Below are positions 35,987-44,546 of a stretch of DNA of 64,000 nt, one piece after another; within the stretch, counting starts at the first letter, position 1; every line of letters starts with the position of its first letter. This stretch comes from Mesorhizobium japonicum MAFF 303099 (GTDB lineage Bacteria > Pseudomonadota > Alphaproteobacteria > Rhizobiales > Rhizobiaceae). The stretch is taken from NCBI RefSeq assembly GCF_000009625.1, contig NC_002678.2, forward strand, positions 2,108,001-2,172,000, in the 5' to 3' direction. A model generated the notes under the pieces. It was not told the DNA's origin. It saw nothing but the letters and a program-made list of their open reading frames with translations, and made no database searches. The position numbers were made by a program, and so were the translations under genes.

Positions 35987-36199
35987 ATGCCGCAGACCGG
36001 CACCGTCAAATTCTTCAACCATGCCAAAGGCTTCGGCTTCATCACGCCGGACGATGGCGCGAAGGATGTCTTCGTCCATATTTCGGCCGTGCAGGCGTCG
36101 GGTCTTCCCGGTCTCGAAGATGGGCAGAAAGTAACATTCGACACCGAGCCGGACAAGCGCGGCAAGGGACCCAAGGCCGTCAACCTGTCGGTCGGCTGA
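35987..36199 (+). CDS. Cold-shock protein (CspA family)
   Basis: 70 residues from the ATG at 35987 with an AAAGGAG ribosome-binding site. KGFGFITP and VFVHISA are conserved; most differences from the upstream paralogue fall in the [14 protein letters not shown] loop and the last residues. RNA chaperone. The long upstream spacer holds a palindromic repeat, so regulation may differ from the first copy. Confidence 0.95.
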   Translation: MPQTGTVKFFNHAKGFGFITPDDGAKDVFVHISAVQASGLPGLEDGQKVTFDTEPDKRGKGPKAVNLSVG

Positions 36200-36285
36200 G
36201 CCGGTCTCAGACTGTCGGCTCCGGCAGGGCAGCCAGCTCGATCGGAGCCTGGTTTTTGACGCCCCTCTTAGCCGGCAGGTCGAAA

Positions 36286-36307
36286 TCCGTTCAGCCTCCG
36301 TTCAGCC
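36286..36307 (+). promoter_or_regulatory. Perfect 11-bp tandem direct repeat upstream of the BA14K gene
   Basis: TCCGTTCAGCC occurs twice head-to-tail (36286-36296 and 36297-36307). Head-to-tail repeats with 10-11 bp period are the usual binding architecture of OmpR-family response regulators. A CATATT that could serve as -10 follows at about 36315, which would put the repeat over the -35 region. Confidence 0.55.
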
Positions 36308-36385
36308 ACGGTCGCATATTAGTCTTGGGTAAAGCCGGACCGCATCCCCTGCAACACTGCACGGCCCGGTACGAAGGAGACCAAG

Positions 36386-36814
36386 ATGAACAGAATTTTC
36401 AAGACAGCCGTGCTGTCCGCCGCCATGGCCGCCACCATGCTTGTGGCCTTGCCCGCGGCCAACGCCGATGAATGGCGCCATCACCGCCACCACGGCAATG
36501 GCGACGCCATTGCCGCCGGTGTGCTTGGCCTCGCCGCCGGCGCCCTGATCGGTGGCGCGCTGGCCAATGACCAGCCACCGCCTGACGCTGACCGCTACTA
36601 CGATGACGGTTACTACGATCGTGACGTGCGTATCCGCCCGGCACCGGTCCGCCGCTACTATGTCGAACCGCGGGTGGTCTATGCCGATCGCTATGCCGAG
36701 CCGTGGACGCGTGACTGGTACGAATACTGCTCGGACCGCTACCGCAGCTTCAACTCCCGCACCGGGACCTTCACCGGCAATGACGGCGAGCAGCATTTCT
36801 GCACGGCAAACTGA
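36386..36814 (+). CDS. BA14K family exported protein
   Basis: 142 residues with a Sec signal peptide (to about residue 27, NADEW). The mature part is His-rich at first (WRHHRHHGNGD), then one hydrophobic stretch (AIAAGVLGLAAGALIGGALA), then Tyr/Asp/Arg-rich sequence and the BA14K hallmark WYEYCSDRYRSFNSRTGTF followed by GEQHFC near the C-terminus. The Brucella BA14K protein is an immunoreactive cell-envelope lectin-like protein; rhizobia have many paralogues. Preceded by an 11-bp tandem repeat and followed by a terminator. Confidence 0.93.
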   Translation: MNRIFKTAVLSAAMAATMLVALPAANADEWRHHRHHGNGDAIAAGVLGLAAGALIGGALANDQPPPDADRYYDDGYYDRDVRIRPAPVRRYYVEPRVVYADRYAEPWTRDWYEYCSDRYRSFNSRTGTFTGNDGEQHFCTAN

Positions 36815-36831
36815 GGCTTCCCTGCCCCAAA

Positions 36832-36871
36832 CAAAAAAGCGCTGACCCCAAGGCCAGCGCTCTTTTGTTTT
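36832..36871 (+). terminator. Bidirectional terminator after BA14K gene
   Basis: AGCGCTG and CAGCGCT, extended by CC/GG, form a stem (36838-36861) flanked by an A run on the left and TTTTGTTTT on the right. It serves both the BA14K gene and the convergent MBL gene. Confidence 0.85.
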
Positions 36872-36902
36872 GACTCTACGACCTCGAGTGGAGGCGCTGA
36901 TC

Positions 36903-37541
36903 TTAGACCAGGAACGGATTGGTCCGCCGCTCCTCGCCAAAACGGCCGCCAGGGCCGTGGCCGCAGATGAAGCCGATATCGTCGCCGAGCGGCAAGAGCT
37001 TGTCCTTGATCGAGGCGATCAGCGTTGCGTGGTCACCGCCGGGCAGGTCGGTGCGGCCGACCGAGCCACGAAACAGCACATCGCCGACATGGGCGAACTT
37101 GGCCGCGCGGTTGTAATAGACGACGTGGCCGGGCGCATGGCCGGGGCAATGCAGCACCTCGAATACGTGGCCGCCGAACGACACGGTCTCACCTTCGGTC
37201 AGGAACCGGTCGGGCACGCAGTTGCGCGCGCCGGCAATACTGTAGAGCCTGCCCTGTTTCTCAAGATTGTCGAGCAAAGGCTTGTCGGCTGCATGCGGGC
37301 CGATGATGTCGAGGCAGAGCGCTTCCTTCAGCTCCATGGCACCGCCGGCATGGTCGATGTGGCCGTGCGTGATCCAGATCGCCTCGGCCGTGATCGCATT
37401 GTCCTTCAGCACCGCCAGCACCTTGTCGATGTCGCCGCCCGGATCGACGACGACGCCGTGCTTGTCGTCCATGTCGAACAGGATGGTGCAGTTCTGCTGA
37501 AACGGTGTGACCGGCACGATGCCGGCATTGAGCTGACCCAT
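36903..37541 (-). CDS. MBL-fold metallo-hydrolase (glyoxalase II-like)
   Basis: 212 residues from the ATG at 37541 (AAAGGA 6-7 nt upstream). The metal-binding motif THGHIDHAGG (T-H-x-H-x-D-H) is intact, with further ligands in HCPGHAPGHV and CGHGP. Members of this short group hydrolyse thioesters such as S-lactoylglutathione or related substrates. The Gln-Asn-Cys of PFQQNCTIL near the start is typical. Monocistronic, cytoplasmic. Confidence 0.92.
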   Translation of the reverse strand: MGQLNAGIVPVTPFQQNCTILFDMDDKHGVVVDPGGDIDKVLAVLKDNAITAEAIWITHGHIDHAGGAMELKEALCLDIIGPHAADKPLLDNLEKQGRLYSIAGARNCVPDRFLTEGETVSFGGHVFEVLHCPGHAPGHVVYYNRAAKFAHVGDVLFRGSVGRTDLPGGDHATLIASIKDKLLPLGDDIGFICGHGPGGRFGEERRTNPFLV

Positions 37542-37633
37542 GATCGTCCTTTCGATGTTCACGCGGTGATGTAGAGGCGCGAATGAAGGGCGTCCACCCT
37601 CGAAAGACGAACAGTCAGTCGTTGCACAAACAG

Positions 37634-37659
37634 AAATGGGCGGCCAAAGCCGCCCATTT
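37634..37659 (-). terminator. Terminator hairpin after the Gly-rich membrane protein gene
   Basis: AAATGGGCGGC and GCCGCCCATTT form a perfect 11-bp stem around a 4-base loop, followed on the minus strand by a T-rich stretch (CTGTTTG). Confidence 0.8.
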
Positions 37660-37682
37660 GAACAAACCTGAAACCGTCAGAC

Positions 37683-37994
37683 TTACTTCTTCATGGCGCC
37701 CATGACCGCGCCGATGATGCCGGTCAGGATCGCGCCGCCGCCGGCGCCGCCGACGATGTTGTTGAGGTTGAGCGCACTGCCGAGACCGCTCGTCGCTGCA
37801 GCGGCCGCTGCCGGATCGATCGCGCCGTGGCCAAGCAGGCTGCCGAGGATCGCCGCGCCGCCAACACCGCCAATGGCGCCACCCAGGATTTTGGGAAGCT
37901 GACCCATCGCCGCGTTCTTGAGTGCAACACCGACCGCCTGACCACCGATGATACCCGTAATCACCTGTACAATGATCGGAAGAAGCGTTTCCAT
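37683..37994 (-). CDS. Small Gly/Ala-rich hydrophobic protein
   Basis: 103 residues from the ATG at 37994 with GGAGGGA upstream. Almost the whole chain is hydrophobic with glycine zippers (GGAIGGVGGAAILGSLLG and GGAGGGAILTGIIGAVMGAM), as in small membrane-inserted or channel-like proteins. No family recognised. Own terminator at 37634-37659, so monocistronic. Confidence 0.7.
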   Translation of the reverse strand: METLLPIIVQVITGIIGGQAVGVALKNAAMGQLPKILGGAIGGVGGAAILGSLLGHGAIDPAAAAAATSGLGSALNLNNIVGGAGGGAILTGIIGAVMGAMKK

Positions 37995-38090
37995 ATGATT
38001 AGTCCCTCCATAGCTGCCAGCCTCCCGGGCCGACACCATCATGAGACGCCGAATTGACTGAAAGTCAAATGCAGAAACGCTGAAATAAAA

Positions 38091-38112
38091 GGGGCGGCCC
38101 GAAAACCGCCCC
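38091..38112 (-). terminator. Terminator of ilvE
   Basis: On the minus strand GGGGCGG pairs with CCGCCCC around an 8-base loop, followed by TTTTATTTC. It lies 28 bp after the ilvE stop. Confidence 0.8.
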
Positions 38113-38139
38113 TGCTTGCGCGAAAAGCTGTGACTATCG

Positions 38140-39033
38140 TTATTCTGCGGCGATCGCGTGCTTCGGCTGAACCGCCGCAGAATAGTCATTCATAAGGTTC
38201 TTGGCGATTTCGCCAACCTCGAATCGGTAGGGGCCGATCTCCGAAACCGGCGTTACTTCCGCCGCGGTTCCGGTCAGGAAGCATTGTTCGAAGCCTTCGA
38301 GTTCTTCCGGCAGGATGGCGCGTTCGATCACTTCCAGGCCACGATCCCTGGCGAGCCCGATGACCGTGCGGCGGGTGATGCCGTCGAGGAAGCAATCGGG
38401 CTTGGGCGTATGGATCTTGCCGTCCTTGACGAAGAAGATGTTGGCGCCGGTTGCTTCGGCGACCTGGCCGCGCCAGTCGAGCATCATGGCGTCGGCGTAG
38501 CCTTTTGCTTCGGCGGCGTGCTTTGACATGGTGCAGATCATGTAGAGGCCGGCGGCCTTCGATTTCGACGGCGCCGTGCGCGGGTCGGGCCGGCGCCATT
38601 CCGCGACATCGAGGCGGATGCCCTTCAGCTTCTGCGCCGGATCGAAATAGCTCGGCCACTGCCAGATGGCGATGGCGACGTTGATACGGTTGTTCTGCGC
38701 CGAAACGCCCATCTGCTCGCTGCCGCGCCAGGCGATCGGCCTGACATAGGCGTCCTGGAACCCTTGCTTCTTCAACAGCGTGGTCGAGGCGTCGTTGAGC
38801 TCGGCAACCGAATAGGGAATCTTGAAGCCGAGCAGGCGCGCCGATTCATGCAGGCGCTCGGTATGCTCGTTGAGCTTGAAGATCTCGCCGCCATAGGCGC
38901 GCTCGCCCTCGAAGACCGCGCTGGCGTAGTGCAGACCGTGCGTCAGAACATGGATCTTGGCGTCGCCCCACGCAACGAATTCGCCATTCATCCAGATGAA
39001 GCCGTCCAGTTGATCGAAGGGAACGGATGCCAT
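38140..39033 (-). CDS. ilvE: Branched-chain amino acid aminotransferase
   Basis: 297 residues with GGGAGG before the ATG. Fold-type IV PLP aminotransferase: the PLP Lys lies in SKSKAAGLYMICTM, and AMMLDWRGQVAEATGANIFF, then TRRTVIGLARDRGLEVIER and CFLTGTAAEVTPVSEIG are family signatures. It interconverts Leu, Ile and Val with their 2-oxoacids using glutamate/2-oxoglutarate. Divergent from the MarR regulator gene with about 260 bp between starts. Confidence 0.95.
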   Translation of the reverse strand: MASVPFDQLDGFIWMNGEFVAWGDAKIHVLTHGLHYASAVFEGERAYGGEIFKLNEHTERLHESARLLGFKIPYSVAELNDASTTLLKKQGFQDAYVRPIAWRGSEQMGVSAQNNRINVAIAIWQWPSYFDPAQKLKGIRLDVAEWRRPDPRTAPSKSKAAGLYMICTMSKHAAEAKGYADAMMLDWRGQVAEATGANIFFVKDGKIHTPKPDCFLDGITRRTVIGLARDRGLEVIERAILPEELEGFEQCFLTGTAAEVTPVSEIGPYRFEVGEIAKNLMNDYSAAVQPKHAIAAE

Positions 39034-39247
39034 GGTAACCTCCCGCGGGTCGCGGCCCGCATATCCTTAGTGTCGTAGCGTGTTCTTTTTGGCCGCGCCG
39101 TGTGATTGGAGACGCCGGCCGGTGTTGCGAAGGGTAGGCGGATAATCGCGCTCTGGCAAACTCAGGAAGTTCCGGAAAACCCGGCCTGCCTTGCCTTTTC
39201 GTTCGCAATCCGCCCAAAAGCTTGTCAAAAATTACCATTGCAGGGAA

Positions 39248-39272
39248 ATTACGTCAATAGTACTGACATAAT
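39248..39272. promoter_or_regulatory. 25-bp near-perfect palindrome, candidate MarR operator
   Basis: Arms ATTA-x-GTCA-x-TA and TA-x-TGAC-x-TAAT are exact complements at 20 positions around a central S (39248-39272). It lies 23 bp before the MarR start and in the ilvE-MarR divergent region, the expected place for MarR autoregulation. Confidence 0.6.
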
Positions 39273-39294
39273 CTCCCTTTCCCATGGAGAAATG

Positions 39295-39828
39295 ATGACG
39301 GATCGAAGCCCAGCCGCCGGAAAGCCGATCAGGACCGCGATGTCAGTCGAGGACGGCATAGACTTCGCCATCATCGAACTGTTCTTCTTTGCCTATCGCG
39401 ACTTCACCTCCGATCCCGACCAGATCCTGGCCGACTATGGCTTCGGCCGCGCCCACCACCGGGTGCTGCATTTCGTCAACCGTCGGCCGGGCCTGACGGT
39501 CGCCGAACTGCTCGACGTGCTGAAGATCACCAAGCAGAGCCTGGCGCGCGTGCTCAAGCAGCTGATCGACACCGACCATGTCGTGCAATTGCAAGGTCCG
39601 CGCGACCGCCGCCAGCGCGAACTCTATCCCACCGCCAAGGGCCGGGCACTGGCGCTTGCCCTGGCGCGGCCACAGTCACGCCGCATCCGTGCTGCATTGG
39701 AAGATTCCGGCGCCACCGAACGGGCCTTGGTGGAACGCTTCCTCGAAGCGATGGTCAATCCGGAACTGAGAGCTCAGATCGACGTTGGGTCCGCAAAAAT
39801 GTCAGGAAAAAGCCATGGAGAGCACTGA
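39295..39828 (+). CDS. MarR family transcriptional regulator (PetP-like)
   Basis: 177 residues from the second of two adjacent ATGs (39295), which leaves 5 nt to GGAG; the first would leave only 2. Winged-helix core: HHRVLHFVNRRPGLTVAELLDVLKITKQSLARVLKQLI, then wing residues QGPRDRRQRELYPTAKG. It overlaps the following response-regulator gene by 14 bp. A MarR gene coupled to an OmpR-type regulator is the petP-petR arrangement known from Rhodobacter, conserved in alphaproteobacteria. Ligand and regulon unknown. Confidence 0.9.
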   Translation: MTDRSPAAGKPIRTAMSVEDGIDFAIIELFFFAYRDFTSDPDQILADYGFGRAHHRVLHFVNRRPGLTVAELLDVLKITKQSLARVLKQLIDTDHVVQLQGPRDRRQRELYPTAKGRALALALARPQSRRIRAALEDSGATERALVERFLEAMVNPELRAQIDVGSAKMSGKSHGEH

Positions 39829-40534
39829 GAGGGTCGATCAGGCGGCCGCACCGGACGACGACGCGCCGCATCTGCTTGTGGTCGACGACGACACCCGCAT
39901 CCGCAATCTTCTCAAACAGTATTTGACCGAAAACGGCTTTCGCGTCACCGTCGCCGGCAATGCCGGCGAGGCCAGGCGCAAGCTCGCTGGCCTCGACTTC
40001 GACCTGCTTGTGCTCGACGTCATGATGCCCGGCGAAAGCGGCGTCGATCTCACCAAATCGCTGCGCGCCGAAAAGAACGTGCCGATCCTGATGCTGACCG
40101 CGCTTTCGGAAACCGACAGCCGCATCCTGGGGCTCGAGGCCGGCGCCGACGACTATCTGCCAAAACCCTTCGACCCGCGCGAGCTGATCCTGCGCATCAA
40201 CAATATCCTGCGCCGCGGCGGCCCGGCGACCACGCCCAAGGTCGAACAGCTGGTCTTCGGCCCCTACACGTTCCAGATCGCCAGGCGCGAACTGAAGCGC
40301 GGCGGCGAGGCGCTGAAGCTGACCGATCGCGAGCAGGAGATCCTGGCGATCTTTGCCGCGCGGGCCGGCGAGACCATCCCACGCCACGAACTGGTCGGCG
40401 ACGATTCGGAAGTCGGCGAGCGCACCATCGACGTGCAGATCAACCGGCTGCGCCGCAAGATCGAGCGCGATCCGTCCAATCCTGTCTGGCTGCAGACCGT
40501 GCGCGGTATTGGGTATCGGCTCAGCGTGGAATAG
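39815..40534 (+). CDS. OmpR-family response regulator (PetR-like)
   Basis: 239 residues from the ATG at 39815. Receiver domain: VVDDDTRIRNLLKQYL, phosphoacceptor Asp in LLVLDVMMPGESG, switch Thr in PILMLTALSE and Lys in YLPKPFDPREL. The C-terminal winged helix ends RTIDVQINRLRRKIERDP and TVRGIGYRL. Translationally coupled to the MarR gene and followed, after a 51-bp palindrome, by a sensor kinase. Possible binder of direct repeats like those at 36286-36307. Confidence 0.95.
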   Translation: MESTERVDQAAAPDDDAPHLLVVDDDTRIRNLLKQYLTENGFRVTVAGNAGEARRKLAGLDFDLLVLDVMMPGESGVDLTKSLRAEKNVPILMLTALSETDSRILGLEAGADDYLPKPFDPRELILRINNILRRGGPATTPKVEQLVFGPYTFQIARRELKRGGEALKLTDREQEILAIFAARAGETIPRHELVGDDSEVGERTIDVQINRLRRKIERDPSNPVWLQTVRGIGYRLSVE

Positions 40535-40552
40535 AATAGCGGCCGCGGCTCT

Positions 40553-40603
40553 GGAGCATGATCCCGAAAAGTGGGAACCGGTTTTCGGAAAAGATCATGC
40601 TCC
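40553..40603. repeat. 51-bp rhizobial palindromic repeat, copy 1
   Basis: Begins GGAGCATGATC and ends GATCATGCTCC with CCGAAAAG and TTTTCGG inner arms around ACCGGTT. It is nearly identical to 42100-42150. This palindrome is very common between genes in Rhizobiales. Confidence 0.85.
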
Positions 40604-40681
40604 AACAAAGAGTTAGATCAGAAGACGATCCAACGGAATCGTCATCCTGATCGAGGGCCGCGGGCGAAATGAAAAGAGCCA

Positions 40682-42097
40682 ATGGCAACGACGGAACTGG
40701 AAGGGCCGGGACCTGACGGCTTGAGCGCACGCGCCAAGCGAACGCTCAAGGCGGTGCCGCGCATCTGGAACCGGTTCTGGCGCCTCGTTTCTCTCTACAT
40801 GCCCAAGCGCCTTTACGCGCGCTCGCTGATCATCGTCATCGCGCCGATGATCCTGCTGCAATCGGTGGTCGCTTTCGTCTTCATGGAGCGCCATTGGGCA
40901 ACGGTGACGCAGCGCCTGTCGCAGGCCACCGTGCGCGACATCGCCGCCATCATCGACCTGATCGAGACCTACCCGCACGACGCCGACTACGCCAACGTCA
41001 TCCGCATCGCCCAGGACCGCATGCAGCTGAAGGTCGATCTGCTGCCGCCGGATCCCTTGCCGCCGCCCGGTCCCAAACCGTTCTTCTCGATCCTCGACGA
41101 TGTTCTCTCCTCGGAGATCACCCGCCAGATCAACCGGCCGTTCTGGATCGACACGGTCGGCAATTCCAACATCGTCGAGGTGCGCGTCCAGCTCGAGAAC
41201 AAGGTGCTGCGCGTCTTCGTGCGCCGTAGCCAGGCCTATGCCTCCAACACCCACATCTTCCTGATCTGGATGGTCGGCACCTCGCTGGTGCTGCTGATGA
41301 TCGCCATCCCCTTCCTGCGCAACCAGATCCGGCCGATCCTAACGCTTGCCGAGGCCGCCGAAAGCTTCGGCAAGGGCCGGCCGATGCCGCGCGATTTTCG
41401 CCCGCGCGGCGCCGAAGAGGTGCGCCGCGCCGGCTTTGCCTTCATCCAGATGCGCGAGCGCATCGAGCGCCAGATCGACCAGCGCACCGCCATGCTGACG
41501 GGCGTCAGCCATGATCTCAGGACCATCCTCACCCGCTTCAAGCTGCAGCTGGCGCTGGCCGGCGGCAAAACCGAGACCAAGGCGGCGCTCAACCAGGATA
41601 TCGACGACATGCAGTCGATGCTGGAAGGCTATCTGGCCTTTGCCCGCGGCGAAGCCTCGGAGGACCCGGGACGTTTCGATCTCGAAGCCTATTTCCAGAA
41701 GCTCAGCGACGAAGCCGCCTTGCGCAAATGCAAGCTGTCGACGACGCTTTCCGGCGATCCGACCGTGCATGTGCGGCCGAATGCCTTCGCACGGCTGTTG
41801 TCCAACGTCATCGGCAACGCCTTCCGCTATGCCAAGACGGTGGAAGTCAGCGCCGATCATGGCCGTGGCTCGCTCGTGGTCACCATCGACGACAACGGTC
41901 CCGGCATTCCGGCCGACAGGCGCGAGGACGTGTTCAAGCCCTTCGTGCGGCTCGACGAAGCCCGCAACCTCGATGCCAGCGGCACCGGGCTCGGCCTGTC
42001 GATCGCCCGCGACATCGCCCGCAGCCATGGCGGCGACATCACCCTCGGCGACAGCCCGCTCGGCGGCCTGCGCGCGGTGATCAAGGTTCCAGCCTAG
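40682..42097 (+). CDS. Sensor histidine kinase (HAMP-HisKA-HATPase)
   Basis: 471 residues. Two membrane helices (about 48-68 and 193-213) bracket a periplasmic domain of about 125 residues. HAMP follows (LRNQIRPILTLAEAAESFGKG), then HisKA with the phospho-His in GVSHDLRTILTRFKLQL (near residue 283) and HATPase boxes NVIGNAFRY, DDNGPGIP and GTGLGLSIARDIARSHGG. Partner of the response regulator just upstream (EnvZ/OmpR-type). The signal is unknown. Lies between two copies of the 51-bp palindrome. Confidence 0.95.
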   Translation: MATTELEGPGPDGLSARAKRTLKAVPRIWNRFWRLVSLYMPKRLYARSLIIVIAPMILLQSVVAFVFMERHWATVTQRLSQATVRDIAAIIDLIETYPHDADYANVIRIAQDRMQLKVDLLPPDPLPPPGPKPFFSILDDVLSSEITRQINRPFWIDTVGNSNIVEVRVQLENKVLRVFVRRSQAYASNTHIFLIWMVGTSLVLLMIAIPFLRNQIRPILTLAEAAESFGKGRPMPRDFRPRGAEEVRRAGFAFIQMRERIERQIDQRTAMLTGVSHDLRTILTRFKLQLALAGGKTETKAALNQDIDDMQSMLEGYLAFARGEASEDPGRFDLEAYFQKLSDEAALRKCKLSTTLSGDPTVHVRPNAFARLLSNVIGNAFRYAKTVEVSADHGRGSLVVTIDDNGPGIPADRREDVFKPFVRLDEARNLDASGTGLGLSIARDIARSHGGDITLGDSPLGGLRAVIKVPA

Positions 42098-42099
42098 GC

Positions 42100-42150
42100 G
42101 GAGCATGATCCCGAAAAGTGGAAACCGGTTTTCGGATAAGATCATGCTCC
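42100..42150. repeat. 51-bp rhizobial palindromic repeat, copy 2
   Basis: Same sequence as 40553-40603 apart from a few changes (GTGGAAACC, GGATAAG). It starts 2 bp after the kinase stop, where it could end or stabilise the mRNA. Confidence 0.85.
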
Positions 42151-42352
42151 CAGAAGGACTGCTTCATCCGCGCGTCATGAAATCATGGTGAAGAGCGCGC
42201 ATGAAACGCGCGACATCACTTGATTCGGCCTTGCCGCCCCACTTCGATCCCGTGCCCGTCCGGGTACGCTGGAGCGAAGCGAGGGCCGCCGGCTGGTCGC
42301 CGTTCCGGCATCGTCTCAAGGCAACCGTCGACCTTTCCAGCAAAGGGCCGCC

Positions 42353-43375
42353 ATGCGCATATTGATGGTCACCGACGCTTGGCGCCCGCAGGTCAACGGC
42401 GTCGTCCACACGCTGGAGCGGCTCACCGAAACGCTGAAATCCTTCGACGTAGCGGTGGATTTCCTGACCCCCAACATCTTTCGCACGCTGCCCCTGCCGA
42501 CCTACCCCGACATCAGGCTGGCGCTGACCACGCCAGGCCATGTCGCGCGCCTGATCGACGCCTACAAGGCCGACCATATCCACATCGTCACCGAAGGGCC
42601 GCTGGGCATCATGGCGCGGCGCTATTGCCGCAATGCCGGCCGGCCGTTCACCACCAGCTATCACACGCGCTTTCCCGAATATCTCAGCGCCCGGCTGCCG
42701 GTGCCGGAAAGCTGGGCCTATCGCTGGCTGCGCGATTTCCACAATTCCGGCCAGGGCACGCTGGTCGCCACCCAGTCGCTCGCCGATGACCTTTCGGCGC
42801 GTGGCTTCAACAAGCTGAGGCCATGGACGCGCGGCGTCGACACCGACCATTTCCGCCCGGACAAGCGTAAGGACCTCGGCTTCCCCGGCCCGGTCTTCCT
42901 CTGCGTCGGCCGCGTCGCCATCGAGAAGAACCTCTCCGCCTTCCTCGACCTCGACCTGCCCGGCAGCAAGGTGATCGTCGGCGAGGGGCCGGAGCTTGCC
43001 AAGCTCAAGTCCCGCTACCCCAACGCGCATTTCCTCGGCCATCGCCCCAATGACGAACTGGCCGAGATCTATGCCTCGGCCGATGTCTTCGTCTTCCCCA
43101 GCCGCACCGACACCTTCGGCAATGTCATCATCGAGGCGCTGGCCAGCGGCACGCCGGTCGCCGCCTATCCGGTAACAGGACCGATCGACATTGTCGGCGA
43201 CGGCTTTGGCGGTGCGGTTTCCAACGATTTGCGCGAGGCCGCGCTCGCCGCCCTCGAGGTCGACCGCGCGCAGGCGCGAGAACGCGCCATGCGCTACAGC
43301 TGGAAAGCCTGCGCGGAAATGTTTCTCGACACGGTCGAGGAAGCGCTCGGCAGGACGCGCAAGCTGGCGGCCTGA
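42353..43375 (+). CDS. Glycosyltransferase family 4 protein
   Basis: 340 residues. N-terminal donor/acceptor fold begins MRILMVTDAWRPQVNGVVHT, and the C-terminal GT-B half has FLCVGRVAIEKNLSAFL, GEGPELAKLKSRYP and the E-x7-E region FPSRTDTFGNVIIEALASGTPV. Related enzymes make glycosyl-diacylglycerols or mannosyl/glucuronosyl lipids; a role in phosphate-free membrane lipids is possible in rhizobia but not shown. No membrane helix. Monocistronic. Confidence 0.9.
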   Translation: MRILMVTDAWRPQVNGVVHTLERLTETLKSFDVAVDFLTPNIFRTLPLPTYPDIRLALTTPGHVARLIDAYKADHIHIVTEGPLGIMARRYCRNAGRPFTTSYHTRFPEYLSARLPVPESWAYRWLRDFHNSGQGTLVATQSLADDLSARGFNKLRPWTRGVDTDHFRPDKRKDLGFPGPVFLCVGRVAIEKNLSAFLDLDLPGSKVIVGEGPELAKLKSRYPNAHFLGHRPNDELAEIYASADVFVFPSRTDTFGNVIIEALASGTPVAAYPVTGPIDIVGDGFGGAVSNDLREAALAALEVDRAQARERAMRYSWKACAEMFLDTVEEALGRTRKLAA

Positions 43376-43553
43376 CGGTGACAGTTGTGTTGGCCTTTTC
43401 GGTGCCTTCACTCGTGCGTTTCCCGCAGAAGATCCCGAATTTCGACAACTTGCCAATGCCTTTGGACAAGTCTTGCGCATGACGTTGTTGAGATGCACCG
43501 GGAGATCTTGCGCCACCGAGCTTTGACCCCGCGAGCGCACTCCTTGCGAGAGC

Positions 43554-44546
43554 TTGTGCAACAGTTCCTTGCAGTGCATTATTCCGGGTGTAGTTCCTGC
43601 GGGATTGACGCCGATTTCAACGCTGGACGAAGCGCCTGCCGTATCGCCGAAGCGTCGCGTCTTGCGCATCAGCAAGACCGTTGCGAGGGTAATGGGCTAT
43701 TGTCGCGCGAATGCCTGGCCGCTCTTCGTGGCCGCCTGGTTTCCCTGCTTTCTGACGACGCTCTGTCTGACGGTGCTTGCTCTCGTTCTTTTTGCCGATC
43801 CGGAGCAGGCGCCCACCTGGCTTCTATCGCGAGGCTTTGACCCCAGGACTTGGCTTTCCGCAATTGTTGCCGCACCGTTCTCGGCGATGGTTTTTGCGTT
43901 CGTTCTCGACCGTATGGCAAACGCGCCAGAGCACGGCCGCGTCGTTGTTCGCCGCGGCATTGAAAGCGTCAAACACGTCGCCATCCCAGGCATGCGCTTT
44001 GAACTCGGCCAGCGGATCTTTCTGGCTGCGTTGCTTCTCGCGGCCAGCCAGCTTCTTTGCGGCTTTGCGGTCGCCGGTGAGCACAGACTGCTTGTTGCCG
44101 GCCTGCTGGCCATACGTGACCTACCGCTCAGCCCTGAGGACGTCGCGCCTTGGGCCGCGGCGTCGGGAGTCTTCAACCTCTTCGCGGGTGGTTTCGTCCT
44201 TGCCTGGACATATCTCTTTGTCGGCGATTTTCTCTGGACGGGATCGTTTGATCCAATCGGGTGCTGGCGTGCGCTGAAGGGCAATCTTCTGCGGTTCGTA
44301 GCCATTATGTTCATCGTTCTCGCAATCGTTGCCATACTCAAATATGGGCTGATTCTGGCTGCCGGCTTGATCCTAATCCCCGCGGATGCCGAGCCCTCCT
44401 TCTTGACCCTTATGCTGATGCATTTCGCACTCGCCTGGCCGTTCAACGTCCTGCATCTCGTGCTTTCGGCCGCCACGGCCGGAACCATTCTCGGCGCGTT
44501 TCGGCCCCCAGCCATCGCTTCAATCCGGCCGACTGCCGCGCAATGA
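43554..44546 (+). CDS. Multi-pass membrane protein of unknown function
   Basis: Up to 330 residues; a TTG at 43605 is an alternative start, since neither has a clear ribosome-binding site. About six hydrophobic helices (FVAAWFPCFLTTLCLTVLAL, IFLAALLLAASQLLCGFAV, LFAGGFVLAWTYLFVGDFLW, FVAIMFIVLAIVAILKYG and others). No transporter signature recognised. The codon usage is somewhat less biased than in its neighbours. Function unknown. Confidence 0.65.
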   Translation: MCNSSLQCIIPGVVPAGLTPISTLDEAPAVSPKRRVLRISKTVARVMGYCRANAWPLFVAAWFPCFLTTLCLTVLALVLFADPEQAPTWLLSRGFDPRTWLSAIVAAPFSAMVFAFVLDRMANAPEHGRVVVRRGIESVKHVAIPGMRFELGQRIFLAALLLAASQLLCGFAVAGEHRLLVAGLLAIRDLPLSPEDVAPWAAASGVFNLFAGGFVLAWTYLFVGDFLWTGSFDPIGCWRALKGNLLRFVAIMFIVLAIVAILKYGLILAAGLILIPADAEPSFLTLMLMHFALAWPFNVLHLVLSAATAGTILGAFRPPAIASIRPTAAQ

